Source of the DNA: Zoogloea sp041914405
GTDB taxonomy: Bacteria > Pseudomonadota > Gammaproteobacteria > Burkholderiales > Rhodocyclaceae
Assembly: GCF_041914405.1 (NCBI RefSeq)
Contig: NZ_JAYSDK010000007.1
Location: 1 to 64,000 of the forward strand
Direction: 5' to 3'
Length of the DNA: 64,000 bases
The notes beneath the pieces are model-generated. The model was not told the origin of the DNA, did no database searches, and saw only the letters and a list, made by a program, of their open reading frames with translations. The position numbers were made by a program, and so were the translations under genes. This document shows, one piece after another, positions 38,897 through 47,838 of the stretch (the stretch's first letter is position 1; the number at the start of each line of letters is the position of its first letter).

Positions 38897-39544
38897 ATGT
38901 CCAGAATGTCCCTGCGCCGCCGTGCCGCGGCCCGGCTTGCCGCCGCGGCCCTCGCGCTCGGCGCGGCGAGTGCGTCGTCGCAGGCCGAAGTGGTCAAGAT
39001 CGATGCCGGTCAGAGTTCGGTGACCTACACGTCCAACTTGCCGCCGATTTGCGACCCGTCCGGTAACTGCGCGCTGCCGCCGGCTCCGCAGACCTTTGCG
39101 CTGTCGGGGAGTTTCGATGTGAAGAGGGAGACGATTTCGGTCCCTGTCTGGTTCGATCCGACATCATTCTTCGATCTCAGCTTGATCCGTTTTGAATCCC
39201 TGGCTATCGATACCGGCGGTGCCTCTGCATTCGGGTTCGTATTCCCTGCACTGACCGGTATCGTGACGGGGGACAGCTTCACGGCGAATGATCACCCGTG
39301 CTTCCTGCCGATCGGTGGCTGCATGGGTATGGGGATGGTGACTCAAAGCTACGCTGGCGTCTTCGATGGCCATACGCTGACGATGACCGGGGCGTATTCC
39401 CCACCAAACTTCTTCACTACCTTCACCTACAAGGTCGTGGCGAGCACGACGGTCCCGGAGCCGGGGACGCTGGCTTGCACGGCGATCGCGTTGGCGGGGC
39501 TGGGGCTGGTTCGGCGCCGCCGCAGTGGGGCAGGAATGAATTAG
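38897..39544 (+). CDS. PEP-CTERM sorted exported protein
   Basis: 215 residues. An Arg-rich signal peptide (MSRMSLRRRAAARLAAAALALGAASASSQA) is followed by a low-complexity beta-rich body with four cysteines. The C-terminal sorting signal VPEPGTLACTAIALAGLGLVRRRR has PEP, a membrane helix and an Arg cluster. Exosortase (EpsH) cuts such signals, usually in strains making exopolysaccharide; no exosortase is in the window. The function of the body is unknown. Confidence 0.85.
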   Translation: MSRMSLRRRAAARLAAAALALGAASASSQAEVVKIDAGQSSVTYTSNLPPICDPSGNCALPPAPQTFALSGSFDVKRETISVPVWFDPTSFFDLSLIRFESLAIDTGGASAFGFVFPALTGIVTGDSFTANDHPCFLPIGGCMGMGMVTQSYAGVFDGHTLTMTGAYSPPNFFTTFTYKVVASTTVPEPGTLACTAIALAGLGLVRRRRSGAGMN

Positions 39545-39567
39545 GGCGTGTCGCCCGCCCCGATGGG

Positions 39568-41472
39568 TCAGTAACCCAGCGCCCGGTCGATGAAGTGCTT
39601 GGGCACCCGCGGCCGGGGTACCTTGCTGTCGAACCAGCTGCGTACGTCCTGGTCCAGCCCGATGCCGTGCATGTAGTTGTAGAGGGCCTTGTTCAGCGCG
39701 ACGCCGAGGGCGTCGTGGTCCACGCCGGTGGGGTCGATGAAGCCGACGTCGTTCTTGGCGAAACTGATCGGCGGCAAGGGCTTGAGCTTGACGCCGTACT
39801 CGGCGGGGTTCTGGCCCACCGGCGAGTGCACGGTGCACACGAAGCGGTGGAAGAAGCCGGACTGGATGCAGCCGGCGTCGAACAGCTGGCGTACGTATTC
39901 CAGCGCATCCACGGTGTCCTGCACGGTCTGCGTGGGGAAGCCGTACATCAGGTAGGCGTGCACCAGGATGCCGGCGTCGCTGAAGCCCTTGGTGACGCGG
40001 GCCACCTGGTCCACCGAGACGCCCTTCTTCATCAGTTTGAGGAGGCGGTCGGAGGCCACTTCCAGGCCACCGGAGATGGCGATGCAGCCACTGTCGGCGA
40101 GCTGCTGGCATAGCTCCGGGGTGAAGGACTTCTCGAAGCGGATGTTGCCCCACCAGGAAATCGAGCGCTGGCGGCGCGCCAGTTCCTCGGCGAGGGCCTT
40201 CAGCATCTTCGGTGGGGCGGCCTCGTCCACGAAATGGAAGCCGGTCTGGCCGGTCTCGGCAACTACCGCTTCGATGCGGTCTACCAGGATCTCGGCGCTG
40301 GCGGCGTCGTAGCGGCCGATGTAGTCGAGGCTCACGTCGCAGAAGCTGCACTTCTTCCAGTAGCAGCCGTGGGCCACGGTGAGCTTGTTCCAGCGTCCGT
40401 CCGACCACAGGCGGTGCATCGGGTTGAGCATGTCGAGGATGGACAGGTAGCCGTCCAGCGGCAGGCCGTCCCAGGTCGGCGTGCCGACTTCGGCGAAGGG
40501 GATGTCCGCCTCGGCCAGGTTGATGTAGCGCACCTGGCCGTCCTCGCGCAGGTAGGTGCGCACCAGGCGCGATGCGCCGCGCTTGCCGTCCAGGTGTTCG
40601 AGCAGGGCCAGCAGCGGGCGCTCGCCGTCATCCAGCGTGAGGTAGTCGAAGTAGTCGAAGACGCGCGGCTCGGTCAGCTCGCGCAGCTCGGTGTTCACGA
40701 AGCCGCCGCCGAGTACGGTGACGATCTGCGGGTGGGCGGCCTTGATGGTCTGGGCGATGCGGAAGGCCGCATAGACCGAGCCTGGAAAGGGCACCGACAG
40801 CAGCACGACGCGCGGCTGGTGGCGGGCCACGGTGTCCAGCGTAAGCTGCTTGAGGGTCTCGTCCACCAGTGTCGGCGGGGCGGCGAGGGCCTTGGCCAGC
40901 GGTTCGAAGCTCGGCTGGGCCATGGCCAGGGATTCGGCGTAGCGCACGAACTCGAAGCGCGGGTCGCCGGCTTCGCGCAGCACGTCAGCCAGGTCGTTGA
41001 GGTACAGCGTCGCCAGGTGGCGGGCCTTGTCCTGCACGCCCAGCGCGCCGAAGGCCCAGGCCAGGGGATCGCCGCCGTCCGGGTCGTAATACACGTCGAG
41101 GGACGCGAAGCGCGGCCCTTCGGGCAGGAAGGCGCGGCTGGCGATGCGGTGGGCGAGGGTCGGGTCACGGCCCTGCAGGAAGCCGAGCGCCGGGCCGACG
41201 GTGGCGCGGTAGCGTTCGAAGGCGCCGTCGAAGGTGTGCAGCGTCGCCGAGCGCTTCTTGTCCGGCAGCGCGCGGACCTTGTCGCGCAGCGCGTCGAGGC
41301 CGGCGGCGGAGAACAGCTCCAGCACCAGCTTGAGGGCCAGGTCGTCCTGTACCGCGTCCACGCCGCGGCTGCGCAGGAAGCCGGTCAGGTAGGCGGTGGA
41401 CGGGTAGGGCGTATTGAGCTGCGTCATCGGCGGGATGAGCGACAGCACGCGGGGGCCGGGGCTTGCGGTCAT
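39568..41472 (-). CDS. B12-binding-type radical SAM protein
   Basis: 634 residues. The N-terminal 250 residues have a cobalamin-binding-like Rossmann pattern (VLSLIPPMTQLNTPYPSTAYLTGFLRSRGVD, VVLLSVPFPGSVYAAFRIAQTIKAAHPQIVTVLGGGFVNTE). The radical SAM core carries HGCYWKKCSFCDVS, where C370, C375 and C378 make a CX4CX2C cluster instead of the usual CX3CX2C. FHFVDEAAPPKML and ISGGLEVASDRLLKLMKKG follow. Such enzymes do radical methylations or rearrangements with S-adenosylmethionine; the substrate is unknown. Local cobalamin genes fit a corrinoid need. Confidence 0.85.
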   Translation of the reverse strand: MTASPGPRVLSLIPPMTQLNTPYPSTAYLTGFLRSRGVDAVQDDLALKLVLELFSAAGLDALRDKVRALPDKKRSATLHTFDGAFERYRATVGPALGFLQGRDPTLAHRIASRAFLPEGPRFASLDVYYDPDGGDPLAWAFGALGVQDKARHLATLYLNDLADVLREAGDPRFEFVRYAESLAMAQPSFEPLAKALAAPPTLVDETLKQLTLDTVARHQPRVVLLSVPFPGSVYAAFRIAQTIKAAHPQIVTVLGGGFVNTELRELTEPRVFDYFDYLTLDDGERPLLALLEHLDGKRGASRLVRTYLREDGQVRYINLAEADIPFAEVGTPTWDGLPLDGYLSILDMLNPMHRLWSDGRWNKLTVAHGCYWKKCSFCDVSLDYIGRYDAASAEILVDRIEAVVAETGQTGFHFVDEAAPPKMLKALAEELARRQRSISWWGNIRFEKSFTPELCQQLADSGCIAISGGLEVASDRLLKLMKKGVSVDQVARVTKGFSDAGILVHAYLMYGFPTQTVQDTVDALEYVRQLFDAGCIQSGFFHRFVCTVHSPVGQNPAEYGVKLKPLPPISFAKNDVGFIDPTGVDHDALGVALNKALYNYMHGIGLDQDVRSWFDSKVPRPRVPKHFIDRALGY

Positions 41473-41526
41473 GGCGGCGGCCGGGCGGGGGCCCGGAAGG
41501 TGGTGCGATCGAGGCCCGGAATGATA

Positions 41527-42738
41527 TCAGTCCGTCGCCCCGGGGCAGGTGCTGCGGCGTCGGTAGATGAGGCCGGCGGCCACCGTCAGCAGGCCGCAGG
41601 CGACCAGCGTCGGGCGCACGCCGAAGGCGTGGGCCAGGCTGCCGACGCTGAAGCTGCCGAGCGGGGCGATGCCGAGGAAGGCCATCGTGAACAAGGCCAT
41701 CACGCGGCCGCGGAAATCGTTGTCCACCTGGGTCTGGATCAGCGTGTTGCTGCCGGCGACGGTGAGGATGATCACCAGCCCGAGGACGACCAGCACCGGC
41801 ATCGCCATCCAGATGCCGGGAGACAGCGCGAACAGGGCTACCGCAGCGCCGGTCGCCGGAGCTGCAACGCCGACCAAGCGGGCCAGCCCGTCGGTGCCTT
41901 GGCGACCGGCCAGGTAAAGGCTGCCGAGCAGGGAGCCGCCGCCAGCGCAGCCGACCAGCAGGCCGAACAGGCGCGCGTCGCCGCCGAAGATCTCCTTGGC
42001 GAACAGCGGCATCAGCACCACATAGGGTGCGGCCAGGAAGCTGGTGGTGGCGACGATCAGCAGGGATGAGCGGATGCCGGGATGCCCGGCCGCGTAGCTG
42101 AGGCCCTCGCGCAGGGCCTGCAGCGGTGGCGCCGAGGGTCGCCGCTTGCCGTCGGCGGGCAGGCGAATCGCCAGCAGGGCCAGCAGCACCGCCAGGTAGG
42201 ACGCGGCATTGAGCAGGAAGCACACCGCCTCGCCGACCAGCGCGACGACGAAGCCGGCCAGCGTCGGGCCGACGAAACGGGCCACGTTCATCAGGAAGGA
42301 GTTCAGCGCGATCGCGTTGGGCAAGTCGTCCCGGTTGTCCACCAGATGCACCGCGATGGCCTGGCGGGTCGGCACGTCCAGCGCGTTGATGCAGCCGAGG
42401 CCGAAGGCCAGTGCAATCAGGTGGCTGGTGGTCGCCTCACCGCGCCAGGCCAGCGCCGCCAGCAGCAGCGCCTGCACCATCGACAGGGCTTGGGTGGTGA
42501 TGAGCAGGCGGCGCTTGTCGAAGCGATCGGTGATCACGCCGCCGATGGCGCCGAAGATCAGGATCGGGATCTGGCTGGCGAAGCCCACCGTGCCGAGCAC
42601 GAGGGCCGAACCGGACAGACGGTAGGCCAGCCACACCATGGCAATCTGCTGCATCCAGGTGCCCGCCAGGGAAATCAGCTGGCCGGCGAAATAGATGCGG
42701 TAATTGCGGGACTCGAGGGCGCGGAGGAAGGCGGGCAT
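41527..42738 (-). CDS. MFS transporter, EntS-like
   Basis: 403 residues with about 12 membrane spans. It starts LRALESRNYRIYFAGQLISLAGTWMQQIAMVWLAYRLSGSALVLG, the pattern of the MFS_3/EntS exporters, followed by the loop motif GGVITDRFDKRRLL between spans 2 and 3. Substrate unknown; relatives export siderophores or drugs. It lies 82 bp downstream of guaD on the same strand, so it could be part of the purine operon and export a purine. Confidence 0.88.
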   Translation of the reverse strand: MPAFLRALESRNYRIYFAGQLISLAGTWMQQIAMVWLAYRLSGSALVLGTVGFASQIPILIFGAIGGVITDRFDKRRLLITTQALSMVQALLLAALAWRGEATTSHLIALAFGLGCINALDVPTRQAIAVHLVDNRDDLPNAIALNSFLMNVARFVGPTLAGFVVALVGEAVCFLLNAASYLAVLLALLAIRLPADGKRRPSAPPLQALREGLSYAAGHPGIRSSLLIVATTSFLAAPYVVLMPLFAKEIFGGDARLFGLLVGCAGGGSLLGSLYLAGRQGTDGLARLVGVAAPATGAAVALFALSPGIWMAMPVLVVLGLVIILTVAGSNTLIQTQVDNDFRGRVMALFTMAFLGIAPLGSFSVGSLAHAFGVRPTLVACGLLTVAAGLIYRRRSTCPGATD

Positions 42739-42820
42739 GGGCGGGCTGGGAAGTCGGAGGGCCGCGGGGGGCCTGCCATTCTACCTGCTGCCCGATGCGG
42801 GGCGAGGCTCCGGGGCGGAC

Positions 42821-44164
42821 TCAGGCGCGGCGGGTGAAGGCCGCTTCGCCGAGCACGTGGGTGGCCACCACGCAGCGTTCGTCGCCGAGGATCATCAGCG
42901 CGAACAGGCGCTCGTCCAGCGTGCGGGTGTTGTCCATGCGCCACGCGAGTTCCGGTGTGGCAGTCCAGTCGAGGACGACGAAATCCGCCTCGCGGCCGGG
43001 CTGGAAGCTGCCGATGTGTTCGTCCAGGTAGAGGGCGCGGGCGCCGCCGAGGGTGGCGAGGTACCAGCCGCGCATGCCGGACAGTGGCGTGGCGTGGATT
43101 TGGCTGGCCTCGTAAGCCTGGCCCAGCGTGCGGATCAGGCTGAAGCCGGTGCCGCCGCCCACGTCGGTGGCAAGGCCGACGCGCAGGCCCGCCGCGGCGC
43201 TGGCAGCGTAGTCGAAGGCACCGCTGCCGAGGAAGAAGTTGGACGTCGGGCAGAAGGCCGCGGCAGCGCCGGCGGCGGCCATCTCGCGGCGTTCGGCCGG
43301 CGACAGGTGGATGCAGTGGCCGTAGATGCTGCGCGGGCCGATCAGGCCGTAATGGGCGTAGACGTCCAGGTAGCTGCTGCGCTCGGGGAAGAGTTCGCGC
43401 ACCCAGGCGATCTCGGCCGGATTCTCGGCCAGGTGGGTCTGCAGGTGCAGGTCGGGTTGCGAGCCGAAGAGTTCGCCGACGGACTGCAACTGTTCTGGCG
43501 TGGAGGTCGGTGCGAAGCGTGGCGTGAGGGTATAGCGCAGGCGTTCGCGGCCATGCCAGCGTTCGATCAGGGCCTGGCTGTCGGCGCGGCCGGAGACCGC
43601 GTTGTCGCGCAGGTCGTTCGGGCAGTTGCGGTCCATCAGCACCTTGCCGCACAGCATGCGCAGCTTGCGCGCCGCGGCGGCCTCGAAGAAGGCGTCCACC
43701 GAATGGGCATGCACCGTGGCGAACACCGACGCGGTGGTGGTGCCGTGGGCGAGCAGGCGCTCCACGACGAACTCGGCCGTGCGTTCTGCCACGCTGTAGG
43801 TCGCGAAGCGGGCTTCGGCGGGGAAGGTGTAGTCGTTGAGCCAGTCCAGCAGCTGGCGGCCGAAGGAGCCGATCACCCCCGCCTGCGGGTAGTGGATGTG
43901 GGTGTCCACCAGGCCCGGCAGCACCAGGCGGTCCCGGTGGTCGTGGAAGACCGCGGCGCGGCGCACGTCGGGCGGCATGTTGGCGTTGATCGCCGACCAC
44001 GGCCCGGCGGCATGGATGCGGCCGTCCACGATCCACAGCGCGCCGTCGTCGAAGAACTCCCAGGCGCTCGGGTCGTCGCCGGGGCCGGGGTCGGCCAGGT
44101 AGTGCAGGATCTGGCCGCGCACGAGCACGTGCGCCTGGGCGGGGGTGGGCTGGTGCTGCGTCAC
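42821..44164 (-). CDS. guaD: guanine deaminase
   Basis: 447 residues of the amidohydrolase superfamily. LPGLVDTHIHYPQAGVIG holds the metal HxH, and LQTHLAENPAEI, YGHCIHLSP and GLATDVGGGTGFSLIRTLGQAYE the other metal and base ligands. It deaminates guanine to xanthine, the substrate of xdhABC upstream. It overlaps the 8-oxoguanine deaminase gene by 4 bp (ATGA). Confidence 0.93.
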   Translation of the reverse strand: MTQHQPTPAQAHVLVRGQILHYLADPGPGDDPSAWEFFDDGALWIVDGRIHAAGPWSAINANMPPDVRRAAVFHDHRDRLVLPGLVDTHIHYPQAGVIGSFGRQLLDWLNDYTFPAEARFATYSVAERTAEFVVERLLAHGTTTASVFATVHAHSVDAFFEAAAARKLRMLCGKVLMDRNCPNDLRDNAVSGRADSQALIERWHGRERLRYTLTPRFAPTSTPEQLQSVGELFGSQPDLHLQTHLAENPAEIAWVRELFPERSSYLDVYAHYGLIGPRSIYGHCIHLSPAERREMAAAGAAAAFCPTSNFFLGSGAFDYAASAAAGLRVGLATDVGGGTGFSLIRTLGQAYEASQIHATPLSGMRGWYLATLGGARALYLDEHIGSFQPGREADFVVLDWTATPELAWRMDNTRTLDERLFALMILGDERCVVATHVLGEAAFTRRA

Positions 44165-45522
44165 AAGGCCTCCGCGAGTTGTCGGGCTAGGCGGTTATGG
44201 TGGGCGAGTATGCTGGACAGGTCTACCGTCTGCAGCTTGCCGTCCTCGACGACCCATTTCCCGTTGATGAGGCTCAGGTCCACCGCGTCCGGTGCGCAGA
44301 ACACCAGCGCCGCCACCGGGTCGTGCACGGCGCCGCCGGCGAGGTTAAGGCTGTCGCTGCGGAAGGCGATCAGGTCGGCGCTCATGCCGGGTGCCAGCGC
44401 GCCGATGTCGTCGCGGCCGAGCACCTTCGCACCGCCGAGGGTAGCCAGCTCCAGCGCCTGGCGGGCGTTCATCGCGGCCGGGCCGTGGCCGACCCGCGCC
44501 AGTAGCATGGCCTGGCGGGCCTCGCCGAGCAGATCGGCGCCGTCATTGGAGGCCGAGCCGTCCACCCCCAGCCCGACCGCCACGCCGGCCGTCCGCATGG
44601 CAGGGATCGGTGCGATGCCCGAGGCCAGGCGCATGTTGGAGCACGGGCAGTGGGCCACGCCGGTGCCAGTGCGGGCGAACAGTGCGATGCCGGCCGCGTC
44701 GAGCTTCACGCAGTGGGCGTGCCACACGTCGTGGCCGACCCAGCCCAGGCTCTCAGCGTACTCGGCCGGCGTCATGCCGAAGCGCTCGCGGCTGTAGGCC
44801 ACATCGTTGTCGTTCTCGGCCAGGTGGGTGTGCATCGACACCCCGTAGCTGCGCGCCAGTGCGGCAGATTCGCGCATCAGGTCGGTGCTCACCGAGAACG
44901 GCGAGCACGGCGCCACCGCGATCCGCAGCATCGCGTGGCGGGCCGGGTCGTGCCAGGTCTCGATGAGGCGGCGGCTGTCGGCGAGGATTGCCGCCTCGTC
45001 CTCCACCAGCGCGTCCGGCGGCAACCCGCCCTTGGAACGGCCGACGCTCATGCTGCCGCGGCAGGCATGGAAGCGCATGCCGATCTGGCTCGCCGCCTCG
45101 ATGCTGTCGTCCAGCCGGCTGCCGTTGGGATAGAGGTAGAGGTGGTCCGACGAGGTGGTGCAGCCGGACAGGATCAGTTCGGCCATCGCGGTGAGGGTGG
45201 ACACCCGGATCATCTCCGGCGTCAGCCCGGCCCACATCGGATAGAGCGTCTGCAGCCAGCCGAACAGCTCCGCGTCCTGCGCGCCAGGCACCGCACGGGT
45301 GAGGCTCTGGTACATGTGATGGTGGGTATTCACCAGCCCGGGCAGCACGATACGGCCCGAGAGGTCGCGCACCTCATCGGCGTGGGCGGGCAGTTCGGTG
45401 GTGGGGCCGACGGCTTCGATCACGCCGTCGCGGATGAACACCGCGCCGTCGGGGATCTCGCGGCGGGTGGCATCCATCGTGATGAGGGTGTCGGCGTGGC
45501 GGAGGAGGAGGGTTTTGCTCAT
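44161..45522 (-). CDS. 8-oxoguanine deaminase
   Basis: 453 residues, amidohydrolase fold. LPGLVNTHHHMYQSLTRAVPGAQDAELFGWLQTLYP, SGCTTSSDHLYLYP, MHTHLAENDNDV, AHCPCSNMRLASGIAPI and GVDGSASNDGADLLGEARQA follow the pattern of proteobacterial 8-oxoguanine deaminases. It converts 8-oxoguanine to uric acid. Hydroxydechloroatrazine or SAH deaminases share the fold and are the alternative; the purine locus favours this call. Confidence 0.85.
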   Translation of the reverse strand: MSKTLLLRHADTLITMDATRREIPDGAVFIRDGVIEAVGPTTELPAHADEVRDLSGRIVLPGLVNTHHHMYQSLTRAVPGAQDAELFGWLQTLYPMWAGLTPEMIRVSTLTAMAELILSGCTTSSDHLYLYPNGSRLDDSIEAASQIGMRFHACRGSMSVGRSKGGLPPDALVEDEAAILADSRRLIETWHDPARHAMLRIAVAPCSPFSVSTDLMRESAALARSYGVSMHTHLAENDNDVAYSRERFGMTPAEYAESLGWVGHDVWHAHCVKLDAAGIALFARTGTGVAHCPCSNMRLASGIAPIPAMRTAGVAVGLGVDGSASNDGADLLGEARQAMLLARVGHGPAAMNARQALELATLGGAKVLGRDDIGALAPGMSADLIAFRSDSLNLAGGAVHDPVAALVFCAPDAVDLSLINGKWVVEDGKLQTVDLSSILAHHNRLARQLAEAL

Positions 45523-45667
45523 TGTCTTGTCGTGCTGTCGGGATTTTGGGAGCCCTTATCAATGGCTTTCCATTGATCTGCTTTACGTTGGCCTGGGCGA
45601 GACCCGGCTAATCCAAGCCGATAGAAAGGAATGCCGTTTGGTAAAGGGCGAAAGCTCAACCCGCGCA

Positions 45668-45689
45668 GGGCGAATGAATTCGCCCCCAC
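45668..45689. repeat. REP-like palindrome, single copy
   Basis: One half-unit with core GGGCGAATGAATTCGCCC in the 188-bp gap between permease and 8-oxoguanine deaminase genes. No partner unit is nearby. Confidence 0.85.
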
Positions 45690-45710
45690 GGCCCCTAGCA
45701 GCCACAGACC

Positions 45711-46631
45711 TTACGGCATCCACGGCTTCCCCAGCGAAGCCGGCAGGTTCAGCTGCAGCAGCCGCTTGTCCCGCGATATCAGCACCAGCACTACGACCGT
45801 CGCCAGGTAGGGCAGCGCGGCCAGGAACTGCACCGGCAGGGCGATGCCGAGGCCCTGGGCGTGGAATTGCAGGATCGTCACGCCGCCGAACAGCCAGGCG
45901 CCGAGGAGCAGGCGGGTCGGGTTCCAGGTGGCGAAGACCACCAGCGCGATGGCGATCCAGCCGCGGCCAGCGACCATGTTCTGCACCCACAGCGGCGTGT
46001 AGACCGTGGACAGGTAGGCGCCGGCGATGCCGGCCATCGCGCCGCCGAACAGCGTGGCGCCGTAGCGGATGGCGATGACCGGGTAGCCGATCGCGTGGGC
46101 GGCGTCAGGGGCTTCGCCGACGGCCTTCAGCACGAGGCCGAGGCGGGTTTTCCGGAGCACCCACCAGACGATGGCGAAGGTGATGAGGCCCAGGTAGGTG
46201 ACCGGGTCCTGGTGGAACAGGATGCGGCCGATCACCGGGATATCCACCAGGCCGGGGATGTCCAGCGGCTGCAGGCCGGGCAGGCTGAAGCTCACGTAGT
46301 GCTGGCCGATGAAGGCCGACAGGCCGACGCCGAAGATGGTCAGCGCGAGGCCGCAGGCAGCCTGATTGGCGGCCATCGACAGGGACAGCACGGCGAACAC
46401 CAGCGCCGCGAGCATGCCGGCGACGGCCCCGGCGGGCAGCCCGGCCAGCGCGCCGCCGCCGGAATCCGCCGCGGCAGCGAAGCCGGCGATGGCGCCGATC
46501 AGCATCATGCCTTCGACACCCAGGTTGATGACGCCGGTGCGCTCCGCCACCAGCTCGCCGAGGCCAGCGAAGATCAGCGGCGTGGCCGCGCCGAGCGTGC
46601 CGGCGAGGACGGGGATCAGGTGTTCGAGCAT
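45711..46631 (-). CDS. BMP-type purine/nucleoside ABC permease, second subunit
   Basis: 306 residues, 8-10 hydrophobic segments. GLGELVAERTGVINLGVEGMMLIGAIAGF and EAPDAAHAIGYPVIAIRYGATLFGGAMAGIAGAYLS are landmarks of the NupQ/YufQ-like permeases. With the permease at 46768, the ATPase at 47825 and probably the BMP binding protein at 59203 it forms a nucleoside or purine importer in the inner membrane. Confidence 0.9.
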   Translation of the reverse strand: MLEHLIPVLAGTLGAATPLIFAGLGELVAERTGVINLGVEGMMLIGAIAGFAAAADSGGGALAGLPAGAVAGMLAALVFAVLSLSMAANQAACGLALTIFGVGLSAFIGQHYVSFSLPGLQPLDIPGLVDIPVIGRILFHQDPVTYLGLITFAIVWWVLRKTRLGLVLKAVGEAPDAAHAIGYPVIAIRYGATLFGGAMAGIAGAYLSTVYTPLWVQNMVAGRGWIAIALVVFATWNPTRLLLGAWLFGGVTILQFHAQGLGIALPVQFLAALPYLATVVVLVLISRDKRLLQLNLPASLGKPWMP

Positions 46632-46681
46632 GCGGGACCTCTCTTGCGGGGCGCTTTCGGTTTGGAGGGGGACGAATCCGG

Positions 46682-46746
46682 TAGGGGCGAATTCATTCGC
46701 CTGCAGCCGATGATCGAAGTCCGCGGGCGGATGAATTCGCCCCCAC
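46682..46746. repeat. REP/BIME-like inverted pair
   Basis: Two opposed units with a 23-bp spacer in the gap between the two permease genes. The units differ from the consensus by one or two bases (GGGCGGATGAATTCGCCC on the right). Confidence 0.9.
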
Positions 46747-46767
46747 GGTGCTCACCACGCCGGCTCC

Positions 46768-47838
46768 TCATGCGTAGGCCGGCTTGGGGCGGGGCTTGAG
46801 GCGGTAATCGACGAACACGTCGGCGCCGAGCAGGAAGAACAGCAACATGCCCTGGAACAGGCCGGTGATCGCTGCCGGCAGCTGCAGCGCGACCTGGGCC
46901 GCCTCGCCGCCGAGGTAGAGCAGGGCCATCAGCAGCCCGGCCAGCACGATGCCCACCGCGTTGAGACGCCCCAGGTAGGCCACAATGATCGCGGCGAAGC
47001 CATAGCCCGGCGAGATGTTGAGGTTGAGCTGGCCGACCGGTCCGGCCACTTCGCCGACCCCGGCGATGCCGGCGGTGAGGCCGGACAGCACCAGGCTGAC
47101 CCACACCGTGCGCTGGGCCGAGAAGCCGGCGTAGCGCGCCGCCGCCGGGGCCAGGCCGCCGACGGTGAGCTGGTAGGCCAGGAAGCTGCGCGACGTGAAG
47201 ATCCAGAAGGCGATGGATGCGACGGCGGCGATCAGGATCGACGCATTGACGCGCATGCCCTCGAACCACGGGCTGAACAGGGCCGGGTCGCCGAACATGA
47301 TGGACTGCGGGAAGTTCATCCCCTCCGGATCGCGCCAGGGGCCGTTCACCATGTACGACAGCGTGAAGCTGGCGATGTAGGTGAGCATCAGCGTGGTGAG
47401 GGTTTCTTCCGCGTTGAAGCGGGTCTTCAGCAGGGCCGGGACGGCACCCCACAGCGCGCCGCCGATGGCGCCGGCCACCACCATCAGCGGCAGCACCCAC
47501 CAGGCATCCACGCCATCGAGGGCGATCGCCACGCCGCCGCCGGCCAGCGCGCCGACGATCAGCTGGCCTTCCGCGCCGATGTTGTAGATGCGCGCCCGAA
47601 AACCGATCGCCAGGCCCTGGGCGATGAGGATCAGCGGGCCGGCCTTGACCATCAGTTCGCTCCAGCCGTTGCCCGACGACAGGGGCTGGACGAAGAACAC
47701 CGTGAAGGCCTCGACGGGATTCTTGCCGAGGGCCAGGAACAGCAGCGAGCCGACCGCCAGGGTCAGGCCGATGGCGATCAGCGGCGACAGCAGGCGCATC
47801 CGCGCCGATGGCGTGGGGCGGGGTTCAAGCAGCGGCAT
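46768..47838 (-). CDS. BMP-type purine/nucleoside ABC permease, first subunit
   Basis: 356 residues. Landmarks: FRARIYNIGAEGQLIVGALAGG, ETLTTLMLTYIASFTLSYMVNGPWRDPEG, GLAPAAARYAGFSAQRTVWVSLVLSGLTAGIAGVGEV. This is the NupP/YufP-like half of the importer. The start overlaps the ATPase gene by 14 bp, so the two are coupled. Confidence 0.9.
   Translation of the reverse strand: MPLLEPRPTPSARMRLLSPLIAIGLTLAVGSLLFLALGKNPVEAFTVFFVQPLSSGNGWSELMVKAGPLILIAQGLAIGFRARIYNIGAEGQLIVGALAGGGVAIALDGVDAWWVLPLMVVAGAIGGALWGAVPALLKTRFNAEETLTTLMLTYIASFTLSYMVNGPWRDPEGMNFPQSIMFGDPALFSPWFEGMRVNASILIAAVASIAFWIFTSRSFLAYQLTVGGLAPAAARYAGFSAQRTVWVSLVLSGLTAGIAGVGEVAGPVGQLNLNISPGYGFAAIIVAYLGRLNAVGIVLAGLLMALLYLGGEAAQVALQLPAAITGLFQGMLLFFLLGADVFVDYRLKPRPKPAYA

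Noticed and set aside
40234..42069. 611-aa plus-strand open frame
   Set aside because: Antisense to the radical SAM and MFS genes, both with clear family motifs; composition is Gly/Gln/Ala-rich shadow.
42704..44797. 697-aa plus-strand open frame
   Set aside because: Antisense to guaD and the 8-oxoguanine deaminase gene; no motif, shadow composition.
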